Of a stretch of 64,000 bases of DNA, positions 1-11,488 are shown in pieces (the stretch's first letter is position 1; the number at the start of each line of letters is the position of its first letter). Both the position numbers and the translations under genes were made by a program. The stretch lies in contig NZ_BCTJ01000020.1 of assembly GCF_001571225.1 (NCBI RefSeq), positions 19,988 to 83,987 on the forward strand, written 5' to 3'. This DNA is from Hydrogenophaga palleronii NBRC 102513 (GTDB taxonomy: Bacteria; Pseudomonadota; Gammaproteobacteria; Burkholderiales; Burkholderiaceae_C). The notes beneath the pieces were generated by a model. That model did not search any database, had not been told where the DNA came from, and saw only the letters and a list, made by a program, of their open reading frames with translations.

Positions 1-452
1 GGCACGGCCTTGAAGCCGAGTTCGCGGGCGATGGCGCCGCGCGCGTCGATGGCCGTGGCCCAGGGCAGTTCGCGCCGGGCCAGCACGCCGGCCACCTGCT
101 CGGCCGGGCCGGACTGCATGGCGACGGTGAGCACCGGCCAGTCGCCGGCCAGGCGGGTCACGCTGTCTTCTTCGGCGCGGCAGATGGGGCACCACTCGGC
201 CCACACGTGCAGCGCCACCGGCTGGCCGGGGTGTTGCTCACGCCATTGCGCGAGCGTGGTCTGGGTGCGGCTGCCGTCGGGCTGCAGCAGGCTGAAGGCC
301 AGCTCGGGCGCGGCACCGGCCGGCACGTCGCGGGTCTGCCAGGCCTGCACGCCGTACAGCACCCCACACACCATCAGCAGCGTCAGCAGGTGGTTCTTCC
401 ACTGCTGGCGCAGTGACTGTCCCCAGCGGGCGAGGCGACCGGTGCGGGCCAT
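1..452 (-). CDS. Thioredoxin-fold protein disulfide oxidoreductase (3' end outside window)
   Basis: About 150 N-terminal residues are visible; the gene runs off the left edge. After a basic N-terminus there is one hydrophobic segment at about residues 20-35 (HLLTLLMVCGVLYGVQA), read as a membrane anchor or uncleaved signal. A redox-active CxxC follows at about residue 88 (WAEWCPIC), with the thioredoxin WAxWC context. The visible part ends at GFKAVP, where thioredoxins carry their cis-proline. This fits a membrane-tethered periplasmic TlpA/ScsD-like thiol-disulfide oxidoreductase, possibly for cytochrome c maturation or disulfide repair; the substrate cannot be told. The start is the ATG at 452, 13 bases after the end of serB. 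Same strand as serB, so possibly co-transcribed. Confidence 0.8.
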   Translation of the reverse strand, partial: MARTGRLARWGQSLRQQWKNHLLTLLMVCGVLYGVQAWQTRDVPAGAAPELAFSLLQPDGSRTQTTLAQWREQHPGQPVALHVWAEWCPICRAEEDSVTRLAGDWPVLTVAMQSGPAEQVAGVLARRELPWATAIDARGAIARELGFKAV

Positions 453-465
453 GCTGTGGCAGCGC

Positions 466-1200
466 TCAGCGCAGCACTTCAAGCAGGCGATCAAGCCCGC
501 CTTCGTTGATCGCCACGTTGGCCTGCGCACGCACCGCCGGTTTGGCGTGGTACGCGACCGACAGGCCGACCGCATGCATCATGGGCAAATCGTTGGCGCC
601 GTCGCCCATGGCGATGCATTGCGCGGGCTCGATGCCGAGCAGCGAGGCCACTTCGAGCACCGTGCGGCGCTTCTCGGCGCCATCACAGATGTCGCCCCAG
701 GCCTGCTCCACCAGGCGGCCGGTGAGCTGGCCGCAGTTGGGGCCGCTTTCAATTTCCAGGATGTTGGCGCGCATGAAGTCGATGCCCAGCGTGTCGCGCA
801 CACGTTCGCTGAAGAAGGTGAAGCCGCCCGAGACCAGCAGCACCTTCATGCCCACCGCCTTGCACGCCTGGATGAGCTCGGCCGCACCCGGGTTGATGCG
901 CAGGCGCTCGGTGTAGACCTGCTCCATGTCGGCGATGGTCACGCCGCTCAGCAGGGCCAGGCGCAGGCGCAGGCTGTCCTTGAAATCGGTGATCTCGCCA
1001 CGCATGGCGGCTTCGGTGATGGCGGCCACCTCGGCCTTCTTGCCCACCGCGTCGGCGATCTCGTCAATGCACTCGATGTTGATCAGCGTGGAGTCCATGT
1101 CGAAGGCGATGAGCTTGAAGTCGCTCAGCTTCAACGGCGGCGTGAAACCCCGGACCATCAGGCCTGGGGCGAACTCGGTGGCGGCGGGAGCTTGTGTCAT
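466..1200 (-). CDS. serB: Phosphoserine phosphatase SerB
   Basis: Hydrolyses O-phospho-L-serine to serine, the last step of the phosphorylated serine pathway, in the cytosol. It is a HAD-superfamily enzyme of 244 residues. Motif I FDMDSTL gives the nucleophile aspartate (DxDST) near residue 34, motif II is VSGGF, and motif III/IV GDGANDLPM binds magnesium. The upstream ATG at 1221 would add seven residues, but the ATG at 1200 has AGGGA about 11 bases before it, so I prefer it. It lacks the N-terminal ACT-like extension of enteric SerB, as short forms often do. It lies 27 bases downstream of an orphan Bug-protein gene on the same strand. Confidence 0.93.
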   Translation of the reverse strand: MTQAPAATEFAPGLMVRGFTPPLKLSDFKLIAFDMDSTLINIECIDEIADAVGKKAEVAAITEAAMRGEITDFKDSLRLRLALLSGVTIADMEQVYTERLRINPGAAELIQACKAVGMKVLLVSGGFTFFSERVRDTLGIDFMRANILEIESGPNCGQLTGRLVEQAWGDICDGAEKRRTVLEVASLLGIEPAQCIAMGDGANDLPMMHAVGLSVAYHAKPAVRAQANVAINEGGLDRLLEVLR

Positions 1201-1227
1201 GGCCGGGATTATCCCTGCCATGGCGGC

Positions 1228-2208
1228 TCACTGCGGCGTGAGGCCGGCGGCCTTGACCAGCTCGGCGTGCAGCTTGATCTCGGACGCGATGATGCGCTGC
1301 AGTTCTTCGGGTGTGCTGGGCGCAACCTCGATGCCGCTGGCGGCGAGTTTGGCCTTGAACTCGGCGTCCATGGCGGTCTGCGCGGCACGGTTGAGCTGGT
1401 CGATGATGGGGCGCGGCGTTTTCGCCGGTGCCAGCAGGCCGACCCAGGCCGACAGGTTCAGGTCTGCCAGGCCGGCTTCGGCCATGGTCGGCACGGCGGA
1501 CAGCACCGGCGAACGCTGCGGGCTCAGCAGGCCGAGCGCGTGCAGCTTGCCGGACTGGATGTGCGGCAGGGCTTCGGGCAGCACGGCGAACATGGCGTCC
1601 ACGTTGCCGGCCAGGGTGTCGTTGACGGCCAGCGCGCCACCCTTGTAGGGCACGTGCAGCATGCGCGCCTGGGTGCGGGTTTCGAACATCAGGCCGGCCA
1701 GGTGCTGCGGGCTGCCGTCGCCCGAGGAGGCGTAGGTGATGCCGCCCGGTGCGGCCTTGGCCGCGGCCAGGAACGCTGCGGCGGTGGGGTATTTCTGTTT
1801 GTTGTTCACCACCAGCACCATGGGCTGGTTCACCAGCCGGGAGATCGGGATGAAGTCGGCCTCGGGGTCGTAGGGCAGGGCCTTGAAGATGCTCTTGTTG
1901 GTGGTCAGGAACGAGGCGGGCGACACCGTGAGCGTGTAGCCGTCGGCGGCGGCGCGGGCCACCGCCGGCATGCCGATCTGGCCCGACGCACCGGCGCGGT
2001 TCTCGATCACCACCGGCTGGCCGAACTGCTGGTTGAGTTTCTGCCCCAGCGTGCGCGCGATCATGTCGGCGCTGCCACCGGCCGGCAGGCCGACGACGAT
2101 CTTCACCACGCGGTCGGGGTACGTGCTCTGCGCCAGCGCGGGGCCGCTCAGGGTGAATGCCAGCAGGGCGCTGGCGACGGGCAGGAAGGTGCGGCGGTGG
2201 ATCAACAT
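1228..2208 (-). CDS. Bug/TctC-family periplasmic solute-binding protein
   Basis: A 326-residue extracytoplasmic binding protein of the tripartite tricarboxylate transporter family. A signal peptide (RRTFLPVASALLAFTLSGPALA) is followed by the family N-terminus YPDRVVKIVVGLPAGGSADM, whose glycine-rich loop contacts a carboxylate ligand. Further Bug hallmarks are the IGMPAVARAAADGYTL region and the HVPYKGG segment. The start at 2208 has GGAG six bases upstream; a longer frame to 2259 lacks this. No TctA or TctB membrane partners are nearby, so it is an orphan, as most Bug proteins in Burkholderiales are. Ligand unknown; di- or tricarboxylates or aromatic acids are typical. Confidence 0.9.
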   Translation of the reverse strand: MLIHRRTFLPVASALLAFTLSGPALAQSTYPDRVVKIVVGLPAGGSADMIARTLGQKLNQQFGQPVVIENRAGASGQIGMPAVARAAADGYTLTVSPASFLTTNKSIFKALPYDPEADFIPISRLVNQPMVLVVNNKQKYPTAAAFLAAAKAAPGGITYASSGDGSPQHLAGLMFETRTQARMLHVPYKGGALAVNDTLAGNVDAMFAVLPEALPHIQSGKLHALGLLSPQRSPVLSAVPTMAEAGLADLNLSAWVGLLAPAKTPRPIIDQLNRAAQTAMDAEFKAKLAASGIEVAPSTPEELQRIIASEIKLHAELVKAAGLTPQ

Positions 2209-2309
2209 GGCGGGCTCCGTATCGGGGATGGCGTGTGCGTTGGAAAGGATCAGGGCCACCCCTTTGGAGCGGCCCTGCCAATCTACGCAAATTCCATGCC
2301 GCTGAATAC

Positions 2310-2325
2310 GGGGCGCACCCGCCCC
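2310..2325 (-). terminator. Weak hairpin downstream of mfd
   Basis: GGGGCG and CGCCCC arms with a four-base loop lie just past the mfd stop codon. There is no T-run on either strand, so it may only protect the mRNA 3' end rather than terminate. Confidence 0.3.
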
Positions 2326-2336
2326 GGCCCTGAAGC

Positions 2337-5828
<3,492 letters not shown>

Positions 5829-5928
5829 GGAGCAGGTGGCGTGCAGGAGGGCTGGGAAAGCGGGCGGCCGGAACGGCAACGACGAACACCCCCGGCCGCG
5901 ATCGGCAGGGGGTGTGAAGGCCTGATTT

Positions 5929-5934
5929 TAGAAT
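5929..5934 (+). promoter_or_regulatory. Possible -10 element for ispDF
   Basis: TAGAAT lies 10 bases before the preferred ispD ATG, so the message would be nearly leaderless, in line with the lack of a Shine-Dalgarno motif there. No convincing -35 is visible. Confidence 0.3.
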
Positions 5935-5944
5935 GCGCTCACAC

Positions 5945-6667
5945 ATGCCCGACGCCATTTCCGAATTGCCCTCCAAGTCCACACCCCGCTGCCACGCGCT
6001 GCTGCCCTGCGCCGGCACCGGCTCCCGGGCCGGCACCGAACAGCCCAAGCAGTACCAGCCCATCGCCGGCCAGCCCATGGTGATGCACACCCTGGACGCG
6101 CTGCGCGCCGTTACCCGGCTGGACCTCTGCGTGGTGGTGATCGCCCCCGACGACGCCTTCTGGTCCGCCCAACCGGTGGGCACGCTGCTCGCGCGCTGCG
6201 GCGGTGCCACGCGCGCCGACAGCGTGTTCAACGGCCTGCAGGCCTTGCGCGAGCAGGGCGCTGACGACAACGACTGGGTGCTGGTGCACGACGCGGCGCG
6301 TTGCCTGGTCACCCCCCTGCAGGTGAATCAGCTGATCGACGCCTGCCAGGACGACGCGGTGGGCGGCCTGCTGGCCCTGCCGCTGCCCGACACGCTCAAG
6401 GCCGAGCAGGATGGGCGTGTGGCCGCCACCGTGGATCGCGGTGGCAAATGGCTGGCCCAGACGCCGCAGATGTTCCGCCTCGGCGCGCTGCACCATGCCC
6501 TGGCCGCCCGCGCCGCGAGCGGTTTTGCCGGCGTGACCGACGAGGCCAGTGCCATGGAGATGGCGGGCCATCGGCCACTGCTGGTGCGCGGCAGCGCGCA
6601 GAACTTCAAGATCACTTACCCCGAAGACTTCGCCCTGGCCGAAGCCGTCATCAGGAGCCGAACATGA
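5945..6667 (+). CDS. ispD: 2-C-methyl-D-erythritol 4-phosphate cytidylyltransferase IspD
   Basis: Third step of the MEP isoprenoid pathway: couples MEP with CTP to give CDP-ME. 240 residues. The nucleotidyltransferase signature is [12 protein letters not shown] followed by [12 protein letters not shown]; in this family the conserved Arg and Lys of these segments bind the CTP phosphates. VHDAAR provides the metal-binding aspartate, and [13 protein letters not shown] is the usual C-terminus. An ATG at 5933 in the same frame would add four residues; neither start has a clear ribosome binding site. The stop overlaps the ispF start (ATGA), so the two pathway enzymes are translationally coupled. 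Confidence 0.95.
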   Translation: MPDAISELPSKSTPRCHALLPCAGTGSRAGTEQPKQYQPIAGQPMVMHTLDALRAVTRLDLCVVVIAPDDAFWSAQPVGTLLARCGGATRADSVFNGLQALREQGADDNDWVLVHDAARCLVTPLQVNQLIDACQDDAVGGLLALPLPDTLKAEQDGRVAATVDRGGKWLAQTPQMFRLGALHHALAARAASGFAGVTDEASAMEMAGHRPLLVRGSAQNFKITYPEDFALAEAVIRSRT

Positions 6668-7185
6668 ACCCGTTTTCCCCATTGCCTCCGTTTCGCATTG
6701 GTGAGGGCTGGGATGTGCACGCCCTCGTGGCCGACCGCCCGCTCATCATCGGCGGGGTGAACATTCCCTACAGCAAGGGGCTGCTCGGCCACTCGGATGC
6801 CGACGTGCTGCTGCACGCCATCACCGACGCGCTGCTCGGCGCCGCGGCGCTGGGTGACATCGGTCGCCACTTTCCCGACACCGACGCAAAGTTCAAGGGC
6901 GCCGATTCCAGCGTCTTGCTGGCCGAAGCCGCACGCCGCGTGCGGGCCGCGGGTTTCGAGATCGGCAACGTCGACAGCACGGTGGTCGCACAGGCGCCCA
7001 AACTCGCGCCGCACATCGGCGCGATGTGCGACAACATCGCACGCACGCTGGGCGTGGCGGTGGGGCAGGTCAACGTGAAGGCCAAGACGGCCGAGAAGAT
7101 CGGCCCGGTGGGCGAAGGCCTGTCGATGGAGGCGCGTGCGGCGGTGTTGCTGGTGGTGAGCACCACCAACCGGGCAGCCGCCTGA
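6664..7185 (+). CDS. ispF: 2-C-methyl-D-erythritol 2,4-cyclodiphosphate synthase IspF
   Basis: Cyclises CDP-ME 2-phosphate to MEcPP with release of CMP. 173 residues, slightly longer than the usual 157-160 because of an N-terminal tail. The zinc site is GWDVHAL (Asp and His) with a further His in [31 protein letters not shown] forms the MEcPP pocket and [14 protein letters not shown] the conserved C-terminal loop. The ATG at 6664 overlaps the ispD stop by four bases. It converges with the sensor kinase gene, only 20 bases away. Confidence 0.96.
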   Translation: MNPFSPLPPFRIGEGWDVHALVADRPLIIGGVNIPYSKGLLGHSDADVLLHAITDALLGAAALGDIGRHFPDTDAKFKGADSSVLLAEAARRVRAAGFEIGNVDSTVVAQAPKLAPHIGAMCDNIARTLGVAVGQVNVKAKTAEKIGPVGEGLSMEARAAVLLVVSTTNRAAA

Positions 7186-7205
7186 GCGGCCACCCGGCGC
7201 CGGTA

Positions 7206-8609
7206 TCAGGCCGGGGCCTTCACCAGCTTCATGTGTGCGGCCAGGCCACCCGTGCTGCTGTTGGCCAGCGCAAAACGCCCGCCCATGCGCGTGATCGCGC
7301 GCTCCACAATGGCCAGGCCCAGGCCGGTGCCGGTTGCGGCGGAGCGTGAGACATCACCCCGAAAGAACGGCTGTGTGAGCTGTTGCAGTTGCTCGGGAAG
7401 CACACCTTGCCCATGGTCACGCAGCTTGACCAGCACCATGTCGTCCTTCGCCTTGGCCGCGATCTCAACCTTGACGATGCCGCTTTCGGGGTCGCGCCCG
7501 TAGCGCAAGGCGTTCTCCAGCAGGTTGGAAAAAACCCGCTGCAGCTCCACCGCATCGCCCATCACCTCGGTGTCGAGCGGGATGTTGGTGCTGATGTAGG
7601 TGCTGGCGTCCTGGCCGACGGCGAAGATCGCGGCGTCCACCACCTGGTTGAGGTTGACGCGTGAGGGCGAGAGGTGGTCGGGCCGCGCGTAGTCGAGGAA
7701 CTTGTCGATGATGGCGTTGACCTGGTCGATGTCGGCCGCCATGTGCTCCCGCGCCTGCAGATCGTCCACGCTCATTTCGGTTTCCAGCCGCAGCCGCGCC
7801 AGTGGCGTGCGCAGGTCATGGGAAATGCCGGCCAGCATCAGCGCGCGGTCCTGCTCGATCTTGGACAGGCGCTGGGCCATGCGGTTGAAGCCGATGTTCA
7901 CCTCACGGATCTCGCTCGTGGCCACCGCTTCGTTGAGCTGGCTGGCGTTGAAATCACCCTCGCGCACGCGACCGGCCGCGAACGACAGCTTTTTCAACGG
8001 CCGGTTGATCAGGCGCGCGATCAACGCGGCGCCAGCGAGCGACAGCACGGCGGCCATGCCCAGCCAGATCAGCCAGGTGGTACCCGCCACCGGGCCGATG
8101 CGCGAAGGGTCGGTGAGCAGCCAGTACGGATCGCCGTCGATCGTGAAGCCGATCCAAAGCCCGGGCGTGCCATTCACCTCCCGCGCCACCAGGGTGTCGG
8201 GCCCGAGCCGGCCACTGAGCCGCTCGGCCACGTTGCGGCTCAGCGCGTCGGTGTTGTAGAGGCGGAAGGTGTCGGCCGGCTCGCGCGGCGCAATGCGCAG
8301 TCCTTCTTCACTCGCCAGGGTCTTGATCAGGGACACCCGGGCGATGGCGTCCGAGTGCACCAGCGCAGCGCGACTGAGGTTGACCAGCGAGGCCAGCTGG
8401 TTGGCGCTCTGCAGCGCACGCGGTTCGTATTCCAGGGCGCGGAAGGTCTGCAACCAGGCCACGATGCAGCCGATCAGCAGCAGGGACAGGAAGAAGAAGG
8501 TGCGCCAGAACAGGCTTACGCCCCGCGAAGGCCGCATTTCCAGCGGGGCCGGTGCGGTTTCCAAGGCGATGGGTTCGGTCTCGAAGAGTACGCGCGACTC
8601 GTCGCTCAT
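7206..8609 (-). CDS. Two-component sensor histidine kinase (EnvZ/RstB-like)
   Basis: 467 residues. A transmembrane helix (about residues 34-54, FWRTFFFLSLLLIGCIVAWL) precedes a periplasmic sensor domain of about 120 residues. A second helix (WLIWLGMAAVLSLAGAALIA) leads to a HAMP linker (RLINRPLKKLSFAA). The HisKA helix carries the phosphorylated His in GISHDLRTPLARLR near residue 262. The ATPase domain has the N box NLLENALRYG, DHGQGV and GTGLGLAIV. Its ATG overlaps the regulator stop by one base (TGATG), so the pair is one operon with the regulator first. The layout matches OmpR-EnvZ, but the signal is not known. Confidence 0.92.
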   Translation of the reverse strand: MSDESRVLFETEPIALETAPAPLEMRPSRGVSLFWRTFFFLSLLLIGCIVAWLQTFRALEYEPRALQSANQLASLVNLSRAALVHSDAIARVSLIKTLASEEGLRIAPREPADTFRLYNTDALSRNVAERLSGRLGPDTLVAREVNGTPGLWIGFTIDGDPYWLLTDPSRIGPVAGTTWLIWLGMAAVLSLAGAALIARLINRPLKKLSFAAGRVREGDFNASQLNEAVATSEIREVNIGFNRMAQRLSKIEQDRALMLAGISHDLRTPLARLRLETEMSVDDLQAREHMAADIDQVNAIIDKFLDYARPDHLSPSRVNLNQVVDAAIFAVGQDASTYISTNIPLDTEVMGDAVELQRVFSNLLENALRYGRDPESGIVKVEIAAKAKDDMVLVKLRDHGQGVLPEQLQQLTQPFFRGDVSRSAATGTGLGLAIVERAITRMGGRFALANSSTGGLAAHMKLVKAPA

Positions 8610-9340
8610 CAGGCGTTGCCGTCGGGAACGAACACATAGCCCACGCCCCACACCGTCTGCAGGTAACGTGGCGACGCGGCGTCTTCCTCGATCAGCTTGC
8701 GCAGGCGCGAGACCTGCACGTCCAGGCTGCGGTCAAACGGCTCGAACTCGCGGCCGCGTGCCAGCTGGGCCAGTTTTTCACGCGACAGCGGTTGGCGCGG
8801 GTGGCGCACCAAGGCCTTGAGCATGGCGAATTCGCCGGTGGTCAGGGGCAGGTCGGCGCCGTCTTTGCGCAGGGTGCGCAAGCTCAGGTCGAACTCGAAC
8901 GGGCCGAACTTCACGACTTCCTGGTCTTGCGAGGGTGCGCCCGGCACTTCGGTTGGCGGGCGGCGGCGCAGCACGGCGTGGATGCGCGCCAGCAGCTCGC
9001 GCGGGTTGAACGGTTTGCCCAGGTAGTCGTCGGCACCGACTTCGAGGCCCACAATGCGGTCCACGTCCTCGCTCTTGGCGGTCAACATGATGATGGGAGT
9101 GCGGTCGCCATTGGCGCGCAGGCGGCGGCAGATCGAGAGGCCATCCTCGCCGGGCATCATCAGATCAAGCACGATGATGTCGACCGAGTCGCGCTGCAGG
9201 ACACGGTTCAGGGCCTTCCCATCTTCGGCCAGCATGACCTCGAAACCTTCCTGCATCAGGTAGCGGCGCAGCAGGTCGCGGATGCGGACGTCGTCGTCGA
9301 CGACCAGTACCTTGTTGGGGCGGGCGTTGGTTTGTGGCAT
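8609..9340 (-). CDS. ompR: OmpR-family response regulator
   Basis: 243 residues. The receiver domain (about residues 9-122) has the acidic pair in VVDDDVRIRDLL, the phospho-acceptor Asp in DLMMPGEDG, the conserved Thr in MLTAKSE and Lys in GKPFNPRE. A winged-helix DNA-binding domain follows (ELARIHAVLR linker, then TGEFAMLKALVRHPRQPLSREKL, ending YLQTVWGVGYVFVPDG). The KPFNPRELLARI and RGREFEPFDRSLDVQVSRLRK stretches resemble enteric OmpR closely. The start at 9340 has GGAAG eight bases upstream. Gene symbol is by similarity; orthology is likely but not proven here. Confidence 0.88.
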   Translation of the reverse strand: MPQTNARPNKVLVVDDDVRIRDLLRRYLMQEGFEVMLAEDGKALNRVLQRDSVDIIVLDLMMPGEDGLSICRRLRANGDRTPIIMLTAKSEDVDRIVGLEVGADDYLGKPFNPRELLARIHAVLRRRPPTEVPGAPSQDQEVVKFGPFEFDLSLRTLRKDGADLPLTTGEFAMLKALVRHPRQPLSREKLAQLARGREFEPFDRSLDVQVSRLRKLIEEDAASPRYLQTVWGVGYVFVPDGNA

Positions 9341-9509
9341 AAGAGCAACTTCCGATAAATGTAACAAACGCGATTGTGGCAGCGCCAAGTGCTTGTCAGG
9401 ACACGATTTTTATTTTCTTGACACGCTGTTACAGATATTGCCTGCGCTGGCAACGGCTTCACCTGAGGCACATCACACAATCGCCGCAATGACCATACTT
9501 GAGTGCACC
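9341..9509. promoter_or_regulatory. Divergent control region with OmpR-box-like TGTTAC motifs
   Basis: Intergenic region between the ompR-like gene and a small exported-protein gene. TGTAACA lies at 9360-9366 and TGTTACA at 9427-9433, similar to half-sites recognised by enteric OmpR. A perfect TTGACA sits at 9418-9423, but no -10 stands at 17 bases. Autoregulation or control of the divergent genes is an inference. Confidence 0.3.
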
Positions 9510-9803
9510 ATGAAAACGTATCTACCAAGTGCTTTGTTGTTGGCGACCCTGGGTCCGGCGGTCGCCGCCCCGGAAGACCAGCGCGTGCATGCCTTGGTGG
9601 CGGGTTCGCCGGTGGTCGTCATGCCGATCGTGGCCGAAGAGGCCGATCCCCGCACGACCGTGCGGTTGCGCGATGCCCTGCGGCAGCCCTTCGATGACAT
9701 GGACGACACTCGAAAACCCTATCGACTGTCCCAGGAGGAACGCCAGCGCCTGCGCGAGCAGCTGCGTGACCAGCCCTACCAGGACTTCAAATTCAAACCA
9801 TGA
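9510..9803 (+). CDS. Small exported protein of unknown function
   Basis: 97 residues. A clear signal peptide (MKTYLPSALLLATLGPAVA, cut before APEDQ) is followed by a short mature chain with a charged C-terminal helix (YRLSQEERQRLREQLRDQ) and the ending DFKFKP. I recognise no domain; proteins with a similar basic-acidic C-terminal helix are common in Comamonadaceae but unassigned. The stop overlaps the next gene's ATG by four bases, so it is translated together with the SIMPL protein. An in-frame ATG at 9489 would add seven residues in front of the signal peptide and is less likely. Confidence 0.75.
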   Translation: MKTYLPSALLLATLGPAVAAPEDQRVHALVAGSPVVVMPIVAEEADPRTTVRLRDALRQPFDDMDDTRKPYRLSQEERQRLREQLRDQPYQDFKFKP

Positions 9804-10555
9804 CCCTGTCCACTCTCAACCTTTCTGCCCGTTCTTCCTTCGTTCCCACCCGTCTTCTTCTTCCCGCACTGCTGGCCTTCGGGCTCGGCGCCAGTACCGC
9901 CGCCATGGCCCAGAATTCCGCCCCCGTGCCCGCCAACGTCGTGAACATCTCTGCCAGCGGTTTCCTGGAAGTGCCGCAGGACTGGCTGAGCATGAGCCTG
10001 AACACCACGCGCGAAGGCAGCGATGCCGCCACCGTGCAGAACCAGCTCAAGCAGGCCCTGGACGCCGCACTGGCGATTGCCCGTGCCAACGCCAAGCCGC
10101 AGCAGCTGGAAGTGCGCACCGGCCAGTTCAGCCTCTACCCGCGCTACACCAGCAACGGCAAGATCAATGGCTGGCAGGGCAGCACGGAGCTGGTGATCGA
10201 AGGCCGTGACTTTGCGGCGATCAGCGCCACGGCCGGCAAGATCCAGACCCTGACCATGTCCGGCACCAGCTTCTCGCTGTCGCGCGATGCCCGCCGCAAG
10301 CTGGAATCGGACGTGCAGGCCATGGCCATCGAGCGCTTCAAGGCGCGCGCCGACGAAGTCAGCAAGGGTTTTGGCTTCACCGCCTACAGCCTGCGTGAGG
10401 TGTCGGTGAGCTCGGCCGACCAGGAAAGCCGCCCGCACCAGCCGCGCATGCTGGCGATGGAAGCCAAGGCCGCCATGTCGGACGCGGCGGTGCCGGTGGA
10501 GGCGGGCAAGTCGACCGTCAACGTCACCGTGTCGGGCTCGATCCAGCTGCGTTGA
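9800..10555 (+). CDS. SIMPL-domain (DUF541) periplasmic protein
   Basis: 251 residues. An N-terminal signal peptide ends at TAAMA-QNSAP. The mature part shows the SIMPL pattern: VVNISASGFLEVPQDWLSMSLNT near the start, a helix with paired Gln/Leu, the SLYPRYTSNGKINGWQGS segment, a second helix, and the closing STVNVTVSGSIQLR. Family members are soluble periplasmic or outer-surface proteins that form large rings in the few cases studied; their cellular role is not settled (oxidative stress resistance has been proposed). It overlaps the small exported protein gene by four bases and ends at a strong bidirectional terminator. Confidence 0.88.
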   Translation: MTLSTLNLSARSSFVPTRLLLPALLAFGLGASTAAMAQNSAPVPANVVNISASGFLEVPQDWLSMSLNTTREGSDAATVQNQLKQALDAALAIARANAKPQQLEVRTGQFSLYPRYTSNGKINGWQGSTELVIEGRDFAAISATAGKIQTLTMSGTSFSLSRDARRKLESDVQAMAIERFKARADEVSKGFGFTAYSLREVSVSSADQESRPHQPRMLAMEAKAAMSDAAVPVEAGKSTVNVTVSGSIQLR

Positions 10556-10576
10556 GAGCGCTGAGCCCGTCACGCA

Positions 10577-10603
10577 AAAAAGCCCGCATGCCGCGGGCTT
10601 TTT
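10577..10603. terminator. Bidirectional rho-independent terminator
   Basis: AAAAAGCCCGC and GCGGGCTTTTT arms around a five-base loop. A and T runs on both sides let it stop the SIMPL gene (plus) and the 3-hydroxybutyrate dehydrogenase gene (minus). Confidence 0.9.
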
Positions 10604-10629
10604 GCTTCCTGTGGCGTGCGCCAGAGGGC

Positions 10630-11400
10630 TTATTGAGCGGCCCAGCCGCCGTCCATGTTCCAGGCCACGCCGCGCACGTTGTTGCCCGCGGCCGAGCAGA
10701 AGAACACCGCCAGCTCGCCCAGCTCTTCGGGCGTGGTGAATTGCAGCGAGGGCTCCTTTTCACCCAGCAGTTGCCGGGTGGCCTCGTCATTGGAGATGCC
10801 CTTGGCCTCGGCCTTCGCATCCACCTGCTTCTGCACCAGGGGAGTGAGCACCCAGCCCGGGCAGATCGCGTTGCAGGTCACGCCGGTGGTGGCGTTTTCC
10901 AGCGCGGTCACCTTGGTCAGGCCCACCACGCCGTGTTTGGCCGCCACGTAGGCCGACTTTTCGGCCGAGCCCACCAGCCCATGCACCGAGGCCACGTTGA
11001 TGATGCGCCCCCAATTGCTCTTGAGCATGGCCGGCAGGGCCAGCCGGGTGGCGTGGAAGGCGCTGCTGAGGTTGATGGCGATCACCGCGTCCCAGCGTTC
11101 CACCGGAAAGCTCTCCACCCGCGCGACGTGCTGGATACCGGCGTTGTTCACGAGGATGTCGACCTGCCCGAAGGTGCTGGCCGCGAAGGCCATCATGGCT
11201 TCGATCTGATCGGGCTGGCTCATGTCGGCGCCGTGGTAGGCCACCTTGGCCCCGAGCGCTGCGATCTCGGCTTTGGCCGGCGCGGGGTCGCCAAAACCGT
11301 TGAGCACGATGTTGGCGCCCTGGCGCGCGAGGGCCTTGGCGATGCCCAGGCCGATGCCGCTGGTGGAGCCGGTGACGAGGGCGGTCTTGTTGGCGAGCAT
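10630..11400 (-). CDS. bdhA: 3-hydroxybutyrate dehydrogenase
   Basis: 256 residues, a classical short-chain dehydrogenase. The NAD-binding motif is TGSTSGIGLGIA at residues 10-21, NNAG is at about 89, and the catalytic Ser-Tyr-Lys set sits in NVASVHGLVGS and YVAAKHG. The sequence HGLVGSAEKSAYVAAKHGVVGLTKVTALE and the ending RGVAWNMDGGWAAQ are typical of D-3-hydroxybutyrate dehydrogenases, which oxidise 3-hydroxybutyrate from PHB breakdown to acetoacetate. With phaR 6 kb away this supports PHB metabolism. Starts at the ATG at 11400. Confidence 0.9.
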   Translation of the reverse strand: MLANKTALVTGSTSGIGLGIAKALARQGANIVLNGFGDPAPAKAEIAALGAKVAYHGADMSQPDQIEAMMAFAASTFGQVDILVNNAGIQHVARVESFPVERWDAVIAINLSSAFHATRLALPAMLKSNWGRIINVASVHGLVGSAEKSAYVAAKHGVVGLTKVTALENATTGVTCNAICPGWVLTPLVQKQVDAKAEAKGISNDEATRQLLGEKEPSLQFTTPEELGELAVFFCSAAGNNVRGVAWNMDGGWAAQ

Positions 11401-11488
11401 GGGTGTATTCCAGTTCCAGTACGATGGGTTGAAAAAGCGCTTGAACCATTATCACGGACGTCCCTGGTCTTCCAAACACAACATCCCC

